NCBI RefSeq assembly: GCF_022601675.1
Contig: NZ_JAKVIL010000002.1
Location: forward strand, 62,001 to 126,000
DNA length: 64,000 nt
Origin: Ancylobacter gelatini
Lineage (GTDB): Bacteria > Pseudomonadota > Alphaproteobacteria > Rhizobiales > Xanthobacteraceae
Direction: 5' to 3'
Positions 36,090 through 43,909 of this stretch are shown in pieces. The notes under the pieces were generated by a model, which was given only the letters and a program-made list of their open reading frames with translations, was not told the DNA's origin and ran no database searches. Positions within the stretch are counted from its first letter, which is position 1; every line of letters starts with the position of its first letter. The translations under genes and the position numbers were made by a program.

Positions 36090-37826
36090 ATGGCTGAAAC
36101 GACCGTTGACGCGGGCAGCGCCGCGCCAGTCTTTTCCGGCCGTAATGGGCCGCGCCCGCTGTTTTGCGCGTCTCTCGGCCTGGTGTCCGCTGCCGCTCTG
36201 TCATTTGCCCTGCTGATGCTGATGCTGATGCTGATGCTGATGCCGCTGCCGGTGCTGGCGGCCGATATCGCCTGCGATCTCACCGCCACCTCGCTGAGCT
36301 GCGCTGGCGATGCGACCGGCGCGGACGCCACGGCGGTCGGCGATGCGTCCGAAGCCACGCAGGATGGCGGCACGGCGGTGGGGCAGGGCGCCAAGGTGTT
36401 CGGTGTCAATGGCAGTGCCTTCGGCCAGCTCGCCGTTGCCAATGGTGTGTCCTCCACGGCGGTCGGCCAGAACAGCGCGGCCAACGGCGCGTCCTCCACG
36501 GCGGTTGGGCGCAACGCCGCTGCCAATGCCGACCAGACCACGGTCGTGGGCGCTGATGCCGCCGCCAACGCGGTTGCCGCCACCGCCATCGGCCAGGGTG
36601 CGAATGCCAATGGGCAGAGTGCCACCGCCATCGGCCAAGGCGCCAATGCCAATCTCGACTTTGCCACCGCGGTGGGCGCAGGTTCCGCCGCGCAGGGCGT
36701 GAACGCGTCCGCCTTCGGCTCTGGCGCGCAGGCCAATGCCGCCTCGAGCACGGCCCTCGGGCAGGGCGCCGGCGCCACCGCCGAGCAGTCCACCGCTGTC
36801 GGGCAGGGTGCGGTCGCCAATGGCGTCGGCGCGACCGCGCTGGGGCAGGAGGCGATCGCCAACGCCGACAGCTCCACCGCACTTGGCCAGAACGCCACCG
36901 CCAATGGCGAGGGCGCGACCGCGGTCGGCCGTATCGCCGCGGCCAATGCAGCCAACTCGACGGCGCTCGGCTGGAACGCGTCGGCGAACGGGGTCGGCGC
37001 CACCGCGCTTGGTCAGGGCTCGATCGCCGCGTTCGAGGGCGCGACCGCGGTCGGGCAGGGTGCGAACTCCTCGGCCGTCGACGCCACCGCTCTCGGCAAT
37101 GGCGCCACCGCCGCCTCTCAGGCCTCCACCGCGCTTGGCAGCGGCGCCACCGCCAATGCGACCAACGCGACAGCGGTGGGCTGGGGTGCCTCGGCCAACG
37201 GGACCGGGGCCACCGCGCTGGGGCAGGGTTCCGTCGCATCGGCGCAAGGATCGGCGGCCTTCGGGCAGGGCGCGAGCGCGCTCGCTCAGGGCTCCACGGC
37301 GCTCGGCCAGGGGGCCACCGCCACCGCCCCCAACGCCAGCGCCGTCGGCGCCGGCGCGAGCGCCACCTTCGATAATTCCTTCGCGCTGGGCAGCGGCGCC
37401 GCCACGACCCGCGCCAATCAGGTCGCTCTCGGCACCTCCTCCAGCACGTATTCCATGCCGGGTCTCACCTCCTCGGCGAGTCGTTCCGCGCAGTCCGGGC
37501 CCGTGCAGATCGTGACCACGGATTCCTCGGGCAACCTCGCCTCGGCGGCGGTCAACGATCTGATCAATCTCGACAATGTCTATCGCGAGATCGACCGGGT
37601 GCAGGAGGGTGTGGCCATGGCGCTTGCGATGGACACGCCGAACCTGCCCTATGGCAAGGACATCGCGGTCAGCGCGCAGTGGGGCACGTTCGGCGGCCAG
37701 AACGCGATGGCGTTTTCCGGCATTGCGCGCATCTGGGACGACAGCCTGTTTCTCACCGGCGGCATCGGTGTCGGCCTCAACGAGGGGACGGTCGGCGGCA
37801 AGGCCGGCATGATGATGGCATGGTGA
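36090..37826 (+). CDS. YadA-like trimeric autotransporter adhesin with a long head
   Basis: About 578 residues. A long signal peptide ends LPVLAA. Then about 370 residues of YadA-head repeats follow, 14-residue units of the form ATALGQGA.ANG.GA (for example GATALGQGSIAAFEGATAVG), which build a left-handed beta-roll trimer. A neck-like part (SSTYSMPGL) is followed almost at once by the C-terminal YadA anchor (REIDRVQEGVAMALAM and a last beta strand ending MMMAW) that forms the outer-membrane pore. There is hardly any coiled-coil stalk. The start is uncertain: ATG 36042 in frame would add 16 residues. The gene end overlaps the next start. Confidence 0.88.
   Translation: MAETTVDAGSAAPVFSGRNGPRPLFCASLGLVSAAALSFALLMLMLMLMLMPLPVLAADIACDLTATSLSCAGDATGADATAVGDASEATQDGGTAVGQGAKVFGVNGSAFGQLAVANGVSSTAVGQNSAANGASSTAVGRNAAANADQTTVVGADAAANAVAATAIGQGANANGQSATAIGQGANANLDFATAVGAGSAAQGVNASAFGSGAQANAASSTALGQGAGATAEQSTAVGQGAVANGVGATALGQEAIANADSSTALGQNATANGEGATAVGRIAAANAANSTALGWNASANGVGATALGQGSIAAFEGATAVGQGANSSAVDATALGNGATAASQASTALGSGATANATNATAVGWGASANGTGATALGQGSVASAQGSAAFGQGASALAQGSTALGQGATATAPNASAVGAGASATFDNSFALGSGAATTRANQVALGTSSSTYSMPGLTSSASRSAQSGPVQIVTTDSSGNLASAAVNDLINLDNVYREIDRVQEGVAMALAMDTPNLPYGKDIAVSAQWGTFGGQNAMAFSGIARIWDDSLFLTGGIGVGLNEGTVGGKAGMMMAW
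36213..36242 (+). repeat. (CTGATG)5 microsatellite in the adhesin signal peptide
   Basis: Five perfect tandem CTGATG hexamers encode the LMLMLMLMLM core of the signal peptide. Slippage would change the hydrophobic core by two residues per unit without breaking the frame. Confidence 0.9.
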
Positions 37827-38635
37827 CGCTGCGCCCCGCCGCGCTGGTGCTTGCCGCCGCCTTCGGCATCGGGCTCGGGCTGCCGGCCGTGACCAGCCAG
37901 CCGACCGGCTTTGTCAGTTCGGCACAGCAGGACGCGCCGGATGTGAACGCGCCCGCCAGCGATCCGCCGGCCCGCGCCAGTTCGCCGACCGTGCCGGCCT
38001 CAAGCTCGCAGGGTGTGATGCAGGTGCCGCCGCCCGCTGTACTGCTGGCCCTGCTGCGCGGCACGCTCGCCGCGGTAAATCAGGCGAACGTCACCGGGAA
38101 TTACTCGGTCCTGCGGGATCTCGGCGCGCCGGCCTTTCGTGAGAATTACAATGCTGCCGAACTCGCCGACCGTTTCCGGCCGTGGCGCGACAATGCGCTC
38201 GATTTCGCCGCGATCCTGTTGCTCGATGCCAAACTCTCGCGTGCGCCCTCCATCGACAAGGATGGCGTGCTGCGTCTTGCCGGCTATTTCCCGACCGCGC
38301 CGCTGCGGATCGGCTTCGATCTCGGCTTCCAGGCGATCGGCGGCAATTGGCGGCTTTCGACCATTTCAGTCGATGCCCGCCAGCAGCAGGCCAGCGATGC
38401 GCCGGTCGCCAAGTCGGCTCCAGCCGCACCGGCTCCGGGTGTGGCCGCGACCCGAGACGTGCCGTCTCCCGCGCCGATCAGTATAGCGCGCGAGACCCCG
38501 TCCGCTGCGCCCGCGCGAGGCCTGCCGCCGCCGGCCGCGTCAGGCCGCAATGACACGGCCCCGGCCATCGCGCCCTTCAGCGCCACCGCCTCGCGGCTCG
38601 CGGTCCGGCCGGCGCCATTCGACATGCGGCCCTAG
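37820..38635 (+). CDS. exported proline/alanine-rich hypothetical protein
   Basis: 271 residues. A signal peptide lies near residues 6-22 (PAALVLAAAFGIGLGLPAV), followed by a low-complexity Pro/Ser/Ala linker (25-65), a folded middle (about 70-185, AVLLALLRGTLAAVNQANVTGNYSVLRDL ... SIDKDGVLRLAGYFPT) that looks like a small alpha/beta domain, and a disordered Pro/Ala tail. The ATG lies inside the autotransporter's last codons (seven-base overlap), so the two are translationally coupled and may act together at the cell surface. Family not recognised. Confidence 0.75.
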   Translation: MVTLRPAALVLAAAFGIGLGLPAVTSQPTGFVSSAQQDAPDVNAPASDPPARASSPTVPASSSQGVMQVPPPAVLLALLRGTLAAVNQANVTGNYSVLRDLGAPAFRENYNAAELADRFRPWRDNALDFAAILLLDAKLSRAPSIDKDGVLRLAGYFPTAPLRIGFDLGFQAIGGNWRLSTISVDARQQQASDAPVAKSAPAAPAPGVAATRDVPSPAPISIARETPSAAPARGLPPPAASGRNDTAPAIAPFSATASRLAVRPAPFDMRP

Positions 38636-38740
38636 CGAGCGCAAGGAACGCGTGGCCTAACGTCCTGCTGGCAGCACACTCCGACGGCCTGCATCCGCGC
38701 CCTGTGACCCATCGGGTTCCGGCATGGCAGAAACAAAGCG

Positions 38741-38772
38741 GATCCCGGCGGCGATAGGCGCGCGCCGGGATC
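38741..38772 (-). terminator. terminator of the tctCBA-epimerase operon
   Basis: Perfect arms GATCCCGGCG/CGCCGGGATC with a 12-base loop. Read leftwards it is followed by CGCTTTGTTT, 22 bases beyond the epimerase-like gene's stop. Confidence 0.75.
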
Positions 38773-38793
38773 TTCTGCTGGAAGACCTCCGGG

Positions 38794-39615
38794 TCAGCCG
38801 ACGGGTTCGTCCATCGCGGCGAGCGCGTCGCGTCCGGCGATCATGTCCTCCAGCGAGCCGAACGCGTTCATGTAATGGCCCTTGAAGCCGAGCGCATCGA
38901 GCCGCCGGAACAGGTCGGGAAAATCGAAGTCACCTTCGCCCGGCCGCAGGTGGATTTCCTTTCCATTGCGCCAGCAATCGGCGAGCCGGACTTCATCGCA
39001 GCGGGCGATGTCCATGCCCGCCAGAAAGCCTTCCACGCCGTCCGGCACCAGATGGGCGTGATTGGCGGTGAAGGCCCATCGGATGCTGGTCGATTTCAGG
39101 GCATCGAAGAAGAACTGCGTCTCCTCCAGGTTGAAGGCGAGATAATGCACCTCGGCGTCATCCGGCTCGACATTCATGTTCTCGAGCAAAAGCGTGACGC
39201 CGGCTTTGTCGGCGTGCTCGCTCAGCCGGGACAGTCGGTCGACGGCCGCCTGCTGCCGAAGCTGGTAGTCGGAGGTGAAGTGATAGCCGGCATGGACCAC
39301 CATCCAGCCGCCACCGAGCCGCTTGCAGGCGTTGAGATGACCGAGGAGGTAGTTGTCGACGCCATCGCGCACATGAGGCGCGATCTCCGCGACATTGACC
39401 GCCGACATGGTGTGGATGCCGACATGGATGTCGTTGGCCTCGCAGGACTGCCGGATCTTCGATACCCGTTCGTCGGTGAGGCTCTCGACGGCATTGGGCG
39501 CGACGTCGACCTTCAGATCGAGATAGCGCACCTGATGCGCGATCGCCGCCGCGATGCCGTCCTCGATCTTGTTGCGCTGGCCGAGATCGATGCCGATCCT
39601 GTCACGTAAGTTCAT
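38794..39615 (-). CDS. sugar phosphate isomerase/epimerase-like TIM-barrel protein
   Basis: 273 residues of the AP-endonuclease-2 (xylose-isomerase-like) fold. Conserved barrel motifs are YLDLKVDVAP, VGIHTMSAVNVAEIAPHV, MVVHAGYHFTSDYQ, TLLLENMN (metal-ligand Glu), FTANHAHLV, and EIHLRPGEGDFDF. Such enzymes isomerise or epimerise keto-sugars and sugar acids, or dehydrate inositol derivatives, using a divalent metal. It follows the TctA permease by 26 bases and should act on the imported compound. The usual D-x-G-H metal segment reads ANHAH here, so its reaction cannot be named. Confidence 0.82.
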   Translation of the reverse strand: MNLRDRIGIDLGQRNKIEDGIAAAIAHQVRYLDLKVDVAPNAVESLTDERVSKIRQSCEANDIHVGIHTMSAVNVAEIAPHVRDGVDNYLLGHLNACKRLGGGWMVVHAGYHFTSDYQLRQQAAVDRLSRLSEHADKAGVTLLLENMNVEPDDAEVHYLAFNLEETQFFFDALKSTSIRWAFTANHAHLVPDGVEGFLAGMDIARCDEVRLADCWRNGKEIHLRPGEGDFDFPDLFRRLDALGFKGHYMNAFGSLEDMIAGRDALAAMDEPVG

Positions 39616-39641
39616 TGTTCCACTCCCGGAGTTGGTTCTTT

Positions 39642-41171
39642 TCAGTTTGCGATCTCGGAAACGCCTTGCGGCGCGGCGGATGCCACTAGCGGCTTTCCTT
39701 CTCTTGCGTTCTTCCGCAGGCGCAGAAAAATGGACAAGGCGACGAAGAAGACAGTCAGGCCAAGCAGGCCGGCCGATACCGGGTCCTGAAGGAAGATCAT
39801 CGGATCGCCGTAGCTGAGGTCGATCGAGCGTCGGTAGTTGCGCTCGACGATCCCGCCGAGAACGAGCGCCAGCACCAGCGGCAGTATGGGGAAGCCGAGT
39901 GTGCGCATGGCGTAGCCGATGACGCCGGCCCCCAGAACGATCCACATGTCGGCGATGCTGGCGTTCAGCGAGTAGATGCCGGACGCGATCAGGCAGATGA
40001 TGATGGCCGTCAGGTAGGCTTTCGGTCGGTTGACCAGCCAGATGCACGGCGGCAGCATGACGATGCCGAGCAGGAGCTGCGAGATGTTCGCCACGAACAA
40101 CCCGCCGAACAGGCCGTAGACGAAATCCGGGTTTTTCGTCAGCAGCAGCGGGCCGGGCTCCAGTCCGTGAAGGATGAGGCCGCCGAGCAGCACCGCCGTT
40201 GAGCCGGAACTCGGAATGCCGAAGGTCAGCGTCGGGATCAGCGCCGTCGCCGCCACCGTGTTGTTGGCGGCTTCGGGCGCGGCGATCCCTTCGGGCGATC
40301 CCTTGCCGAACTCTTCCGGGTGTTTCGACCAGCGCTTGGCTTCATTGTAGGAAAGGAACGAGGCCAGTGTTGAACCGCCGCCGGGTGTCAGCCCGTCGAG
40401 TGTGCCGATGGTCGTGCCGATGAAGGTCGGCAACGAAATGCGGCGCCACAGTTTCAGGCTGGGCAACACGATCCGTGTCCTGACCGACGCTTTCGCCCAG
40501 TTCTTCTGGCTGGCCTGCACCATCAGTTCCGTGATGGCGAACATGCCCATCATGATGAGGATCGGCTCGATCCCGCCCATCAAGTCCACCGAGTCGAAGG
40601 TGAAGCGCTGCACGCCGGACAGCGGGTCCACGCCGACCGTGGCGATGGCCAGCCCGACGACCGCCGACAGGAAGCCCTTGATGATCGCGCCGTCCGACAA
40701 AGCGGCGATGAGGCTCAGTCCGAAGATCCCGAGCGCGAAATAGGCGGGCGCGGTGAAGAACAGCGAGACATGCGCCAGCGGTTCGGTCAGCGCCACCACG
40801 AGCACCATGCCGATCACGCCGCCGACCACGCCGGCCATCAGCGAGATGCCGAGAGCCTCGCCGCTCCTGCCCTGCCGGTGCATCTCGTAGCCGTCGAGCA
40901 CTGTGGTCACGGCGGCGCTGGTGCCGGGGGTGCGGATGAGGATGGCTGGAATCGACCCGCCATACTCGGCGCCGACATAGGTCGAGGCCAGCAGGATGAT
41001 CGCCATGGTGGGGTCCATGCCGAAAGTGAGCGGCAGCAGCAGCGCCATGGAGATGGAGGCGGACAGGCCGGGGAGCGCGCCCCCGACGATGCCCCAGGCC
41101 ACCCCGAACAGCGCGTAGAAGATGGCGGGGGTCGTGAACAGGGTGTGTAAGGCGATTTCCAAGCCGTGCAT
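39642..41171 (-). CDS. tctA: tripartite tricarboxylate transporter, large permease TctA
   Basis: 509 residues with about twelve membrane segments. TctA marks are VAWGIVGGALPGLSASISMALLLPLTFGMDPTMAI, here recognised by its GALPGLSASI core; YVGAEYGGSIPAILIRTPG, GVDPLSGVQRFTF, TIGTLDGLTPGGGSTLASFLSY and LIPTLTFGIPSSGSTAVLLGG. These two Gly/Pro loops are the family's substrate-path repeats. Transport is driven by an ion gradient. It lies between tctB and the epimerase-like gene in one leftward unit. Confidence 0.95.
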   Translation of the reverse strand: MHGLEIALHTLFTTPAIFYALFGVAWGIVGGALPGLSASISMALLLPLTFGMDPTMAIILLASTYVGAEYGGSIPAILIRTPGTSAAVTTVLDGYEMHRQGRSGEALGISLMAGVVGGVIGMVLVVALTEPLAHVSLFFTAPAYFALGIFGLSLIAALSDGAIIKGFLSAVVGLAIATVGVDPLSGVQRFTFDSVDLMGGIEPILIMMGMFAITELMVQASQKNWAKASVRTRIVLPSLKLWRRISLPTFIGTTIGTLDGLTPGGGSTLASFLSYNEAKRWSKHPEEFGKGSPEGIAAPEAANNTVAATALIPTLTFGIPSSGSTAVLLGGLILHGLEPGPLLLTKNPDFVYGLFGGLFVANISQLLLGIVMLPPCIWLVNRPKAYLTAIIICLIASGIYSLNASIADMWIVLGAGVIGYAMRTLGFPILPLVLALVLGGIVERNYRRSIDLSYGDPMIFLQDPVSAGLLGLTVFFVALSIFLRLRKNAREGKPLVASAAPQGVSEIAN

Positions 41172-41249
41172 TCTGATTTCCCGATGAGCAGGTGCCGGAT
41201 GAGCGGGCGTCAGACGGGGCGATGGTCGCCCCGCCCCCGGATGCGGGCC

Positions 41250-41783
41250 CTAAGCGGCATGAACCGGCCAGGAGACGACATCGAGCGCCCCCAGGTGCTC
41301 CAAGATCCCCATGGGCATGTGGATTCCCAGGAACTGGACGAAGAACAGCCAGAAAAACAGCGCCCCGCCGATCGCGACGGATGCGGTCTTCAGGCCGATC
41401 GGCATGCCCAGATAGATCGCCACGACAAAGATCAGGCTGGCGAGGGCGACCGGGTAGCCGAGCGGCTCCAGCAGCAGCAGGAACCCGCACATGATGACCA
41501 GCAGCCCCAGCGCCGCCTTGTGTCTGGGCCAGTCCGTAAGGGCGTCGTCGTCGGTCGCCTCCGCGCCAGCGGATGCGGGCCTCGCGCGCCTTGCTGACGC
41601 GCTCCACACCCCCTGGGCGATGAGCAGGACCGAGAAGAAGGCCCCGATCACCCCGATCATCTCGGGAAAGGCGGACGCGCTGACGGAGGTGTCGAGCGCG
41701 CTCTTGGGAAAGGCCGTCGCGGTCAGATAGTAGCCGACCGACAATGCCAGAAGGACGCAGCCGCAGATGATGTCCTTGAACAT
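41250..41783 (-). CDS. tctB: tripartite tricarboxylate transporter, small permease TctB
   Basis: 177 residues with four predicted helices (about 5-23, 40-60, 90-125 as a pair, 145-165). TctB marks are the opening FKDIICGCVLLALSVGYYL, the AFPEMIGVIGAFFSVLLI pair and the late WLFFVQFLGIHMPMG. A polar loop with EATDDDALTDW separates the halves. AAAGGTGAG lies ahead of the start. It is 16 bases downstream of tctC and 78 bases upstream of tctA. Confidence 0.88.
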   Translation of the reverse strand: MFKDIICGCVLLALSVGYYLTATAFPKSALDTSVSASAFPEMIGVIGAFFSVLLIAQGVWSASARRARPASAGAEATDDDALTDWPRHKAALGLLVIMCGFLLLLEPLGYPVALASLIFVVAIYLGMPIGLKTASVAIGGALFFWLFFVQFLGIHMPMGILEHLGALDVVSWPVHAA

Positions 41784-41799
41784 GCCGCACTCACCTTTC

Positions 41800-42777
41800 T
41801 CAGTTGATGAGGCCGATCTGTTTGAAGAAGGCTGAGATGTTGGCGACGTATTCGTTCGTCGCCTTGTCGTACTGCGCGGAGTCCATAAAGGCGGCGATCT
41901 GGCCGTTCTTGGCGAGCTGGGCCTTGTATTCGGGGTCCTGGAGGACCAGCTGGATCGCCTCTTCCCAGGCTTTCACCACCTCCGGCGGCAGACCCTTGGC
42001 GCCCACGATGCCGCGGAACTGGGTGACGACGACATCGGTTCCCTGTTCCTTTGCGGTCGCGAGGTCCGGGTAGCCGGGAATGCGCTCTTCGGTCAGGGCG
42101 GCGAGGATGCGGACCTTGCCGGCCTCGACCTGCGAGGCGACTTCCTGAATGTCGGCGGTGCCCGCGTCGACCGCCCCGCTGAGCACGCTGATGAGGAGCT
42201 GGCCGCCGCTGTCATGGGTGGCGACCACCATCTCCAGCTTGTTGAGGCGTTTGAAGGTTTCCACCGCCATGCGATCCGGCGAGGAGGCGGTGGCCGAGCC
42301 GAATTTCAACTTGCCGGGGTTGGCGCGCGCGTACTCCACCACATCCTGCAACGTCTTGAACGGGCTCTCGGTGCGCACATAGAATACGGGCGCGTCGACC
42401 AGCACGTTGGCGATGGGCTGGAGATCCTTATAGGTGTAGGGCGGCGTGCTGAGTACGGAGGTGATGAGGTGCTGGGTATTGCCGCCATACAGCAGAGACC
42501 CATCCTTCGGCCCTTCGACGATCCGCCGCAGCGCGTTGGTGCCGCCGCCGCCGGTCACGTTCTCGACGACGAGATTGAGCCCCCAGCGCGGCCCGAGAAC
42601 CTTGGTCAGTTGTCGCAGGAAGACGTCGCCGCCGCCACCGGGACCCGAGCTGCTGAGCAGGGTGACGGTCTTCAGCGGATAGGCCGGATATTTGGCGTCC
42701 TGGGCCCATGCTGCCGTAGCGAGGCCCAGACCGAACAGCGCGGCGACCGCAAACGCGACTTTTCCGCTTCTCATCAT
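41800..42777 (-). CDS. tctC: tripartite tricarboxylate transporter receptor (Bug/TctC family)
   Basis: 325-residue periplasmic binding protein. A signal peptide covers residues 1-25 (TAAWAQD). Family marks are YPLKTVTLLSSSGPGGGGDVF, VVENVTGGGGTNALRRI, TPPYTYKDLQPIANVLVDAP, LKFGSATASSPDRMA and AKEQGTDVVVTQFRGIVGAKGLP. It first captures the substrate, usually a carboxylate. GGGAGAG precedes the start; a second ATG follows directly. First gene of the leftward operon and divergent from the GntR gene, with a decamer palindrome at 42860. Confidence 0.93.
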   Translation of the reverse strand: MMRSGKVAFAVAALFGLGLATAAWAQDAKYPAYPLKTVTLLSSSGPGGGGDVFLRQLTKVLGPRWGLNLVVENVTGGGGTNALRRIVEGPKDGSLLYGGNTQHLITSVLSTPPYTYKDLQPIANVLVDAPVFYVRTESPFKTLQDVVEYARANPGKLKFGSATASSPDRMAVETFKRLNKLEMVVATHDSGGQLLISVLSGAVDAGTADIQEVASQVEAGKVRILAALTEERIPGYPDLATAKEQGTDVVVTQFRGIVGAKGLPPEVVKAWEEAIQLVLQDPEYKAQLAKNGQIAAFMDSAQYDKATNEYVANISAFFKQIGLIN

Positions 42778-42859
42778 GATCGTTCTCTCCCGTTTTGCCC
42801 CGCCTTTCTGGCAGGCGCATCATTTTCGGCTCATTGGCGTGAGCTGGAGGCTGTGCTGT

Positions 42860-42869
42860 TTGTTGACAA
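42860..42869. promoter_or_regulatory. decamer palindrome TTGTTGACAA, site 1
   Basis: TTGTTGACAA, 82 bases upstream of tctC, between it and the divergent GntR gene. One of four related decamers (TTGTYGACAA or its complement) within 930 bases; probably the operator of the adjacent GntR protein. Confidence 0.7.
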
Positions 42870-42986
42870 AAATAACGGATTAACGATTCCGTTCTGTGCC
42901 TCCAATGCTTGAAATCGCTGACTTTCGTTGATATTAAAAGAAAATGTCAGGCGACTGATAAAACCATTACGGCGAGATTGATTATT

Positions 42987-42996
42987 TTGTCAACAA
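42987..42996. promoter_or_regulatory. decamer palindrome TTGTCAACAA, site 2
   Basis: Reverse complement of site 1, just five bases before the preferred GntR start codon. Binding here would block transcription or translation of the regulator, consistent with autorepression. Confidence 0.7.
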
Positions 42997-43001
42997 TCGA
43001 G

Positions 43002-43694
43002 ATGTGCCCCTCGGGCGAAACTCACGTCGATCGCATCTTCACCGTGCTGGAGCACGACATCGTCAGCGGCCAACTGGCGATGGGCTCAAAGCTGGGTGAG
43101 GAGTTGCTGGCCAGCCGCTTCGGCGTCAGCCGCGGCCCTCTGCGCGAAGCGTTGCGCCGGCTGGAGGGCCGGGGGCTGGTGATCCGCACCGCCCATGCTG
43201 GCGTCCGGGTCGTGGCGCTTTCCCGCAAAGCGCTGCTGGAGCTGTATGAAATTCGTGAGCTGCTGGAGGGACTGGCTGCCCGGCTCGCGGCTCGCAACAT
43301 GAGCGAGGAAGAGGTCGCCTCGCTGCGCGCGCTGCTCGATGAGGACCTGAATTCCGGCCTGCGCAGTGATGCCTATCCGCTGGTGTTCGGCGATGCCGAC
43401 TTTCATTACCGCATCGCCGAGGGGAGCAAGTCCGTGCGCCTCAAGCAGTTGCTGTGCGGCGACCTCTATTCGCTGATCCGGCTGTGCCGATTCAAAACCG
43501 CCCATGTGCCTGGGCAGATGCAGTCCTTCCGCGATCACATGCGCATCATCGAGGCGATCGAGGATCGCGACGAGGCCCTCGCCGAATTTCTGATGAGCCG
43601 GCACATCTCGGCGGCACGCGCGCGTTTCCTGACGACGCCATTCAACGAGGCGAGCGACGCTGTCGACTCGCTGAAGGAGGCTGGTTTTGCATGA
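43002..43694 (+). CDS. GntR-family regulator, FCD subfamily, of the TctCBA/BKACE region
   Basis: About 230 residues. The winged helix spans residues 5-75 (FTVLEHDIVSGQLAMGSKLGE, ASRFGVSRGPLREALRRLEGRG). The FCD ligand domain runs from about 85 onward (LYEIRELLEGLAARLAARNM, FGDADFHYRIAEGSKSVRLK, ISAARARFL). The start is uncertain: ATG 43002 has only a short purine stretch; TTG 42987, inside operator site 2, follows GGCGAG. It stands between two divergent or adjacent catabolic units, flanked on both sides by the decamer palindromes, so it most likely represses both until an organic acid binds. Confidence 0.88.
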   Translation: MCPSGETHVDRIFTVLEHDIVSGQLAMGSKLGEELLASRFGVSRGPLREALRRLEGRGLVIRTAHAGVRVVALSRKALLELYEIRELLEGLAARLAARNMSEEEVASLRALLDEDLNSGLRSDAYPLVFGDADFHYRIAEGSKSVRLKQLLCGDLYSLIRLCRFKTAHVPGQMQSFRDHMRIIEAIEDRDEALAEFLMSRHISAARARFLTTPFNEASDAVDSLKEAGFA

Positions 43695-43703
43695 GTCGCT
43701 CTA

Positions 43704-43713
43704 TTGTCGACAA
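43704..43713. promoter_or_regulatory. decamer palindrome TTGTCGACAA, site 3
   Basis: Perfectly symmetrical TTGTCGACAA, ten bases after the GntR stop and about 200 bases upstream of the cleavage-enzyme gene. Forms a pair with site 4. Confidence 0.7.
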
Positions 43714-43775
43714 AAACGTGATCTATTCGGTCTTCATGGCTTATATGGCTTTTTGAGAGTCTATTTTCGATAATC

Positions 43776-43785
43776 TTGTTGACAA
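43776..43785. promoter_or_regulatory. decamer palindrome TTGTTGACAA, site 4
   Basis: Identical to site 1 and 72 bases from site 3, in the AT-rich leader of the cleavage-enzyme gene. The pair suggests cooperative control of the 43910-45900 unit. Confidence 0.7.
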
Positions 43786-43909
43786 TAAAGGTGCGCTCCG
43801 TTTGTTTTTGCGGCGCGCTTGCCCCTCGCACGAGGAGGCCAAAACCACCATGCGCCATCCGCCGTCCGGATACGCCAGCCGGATGAAGAATTATCGGGAG
43901 GATTAACCA

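Noticed and set aside
36201..37247. Minus-strand frame of 348 codons under the adhesin repeats
   Set aside because: Repetitive Gly/Arg antisense of the YadA-head repeats; not a protein-like sequence.
36340..37400. Repeat DNA that could be taken for a CRISPR or satellite
   Set aside because: The repeats are degenerate at DNA level and encode 14-residue YadA-head units; no direct repeat-spacer structure exists in the window.
40342..41790. Minus-strand frame of 482 codons overlapping tctA and tctB
   Set aside because: Runs in a different frame from both transporter genes, Arg/Gly/His-rich, no motifs.
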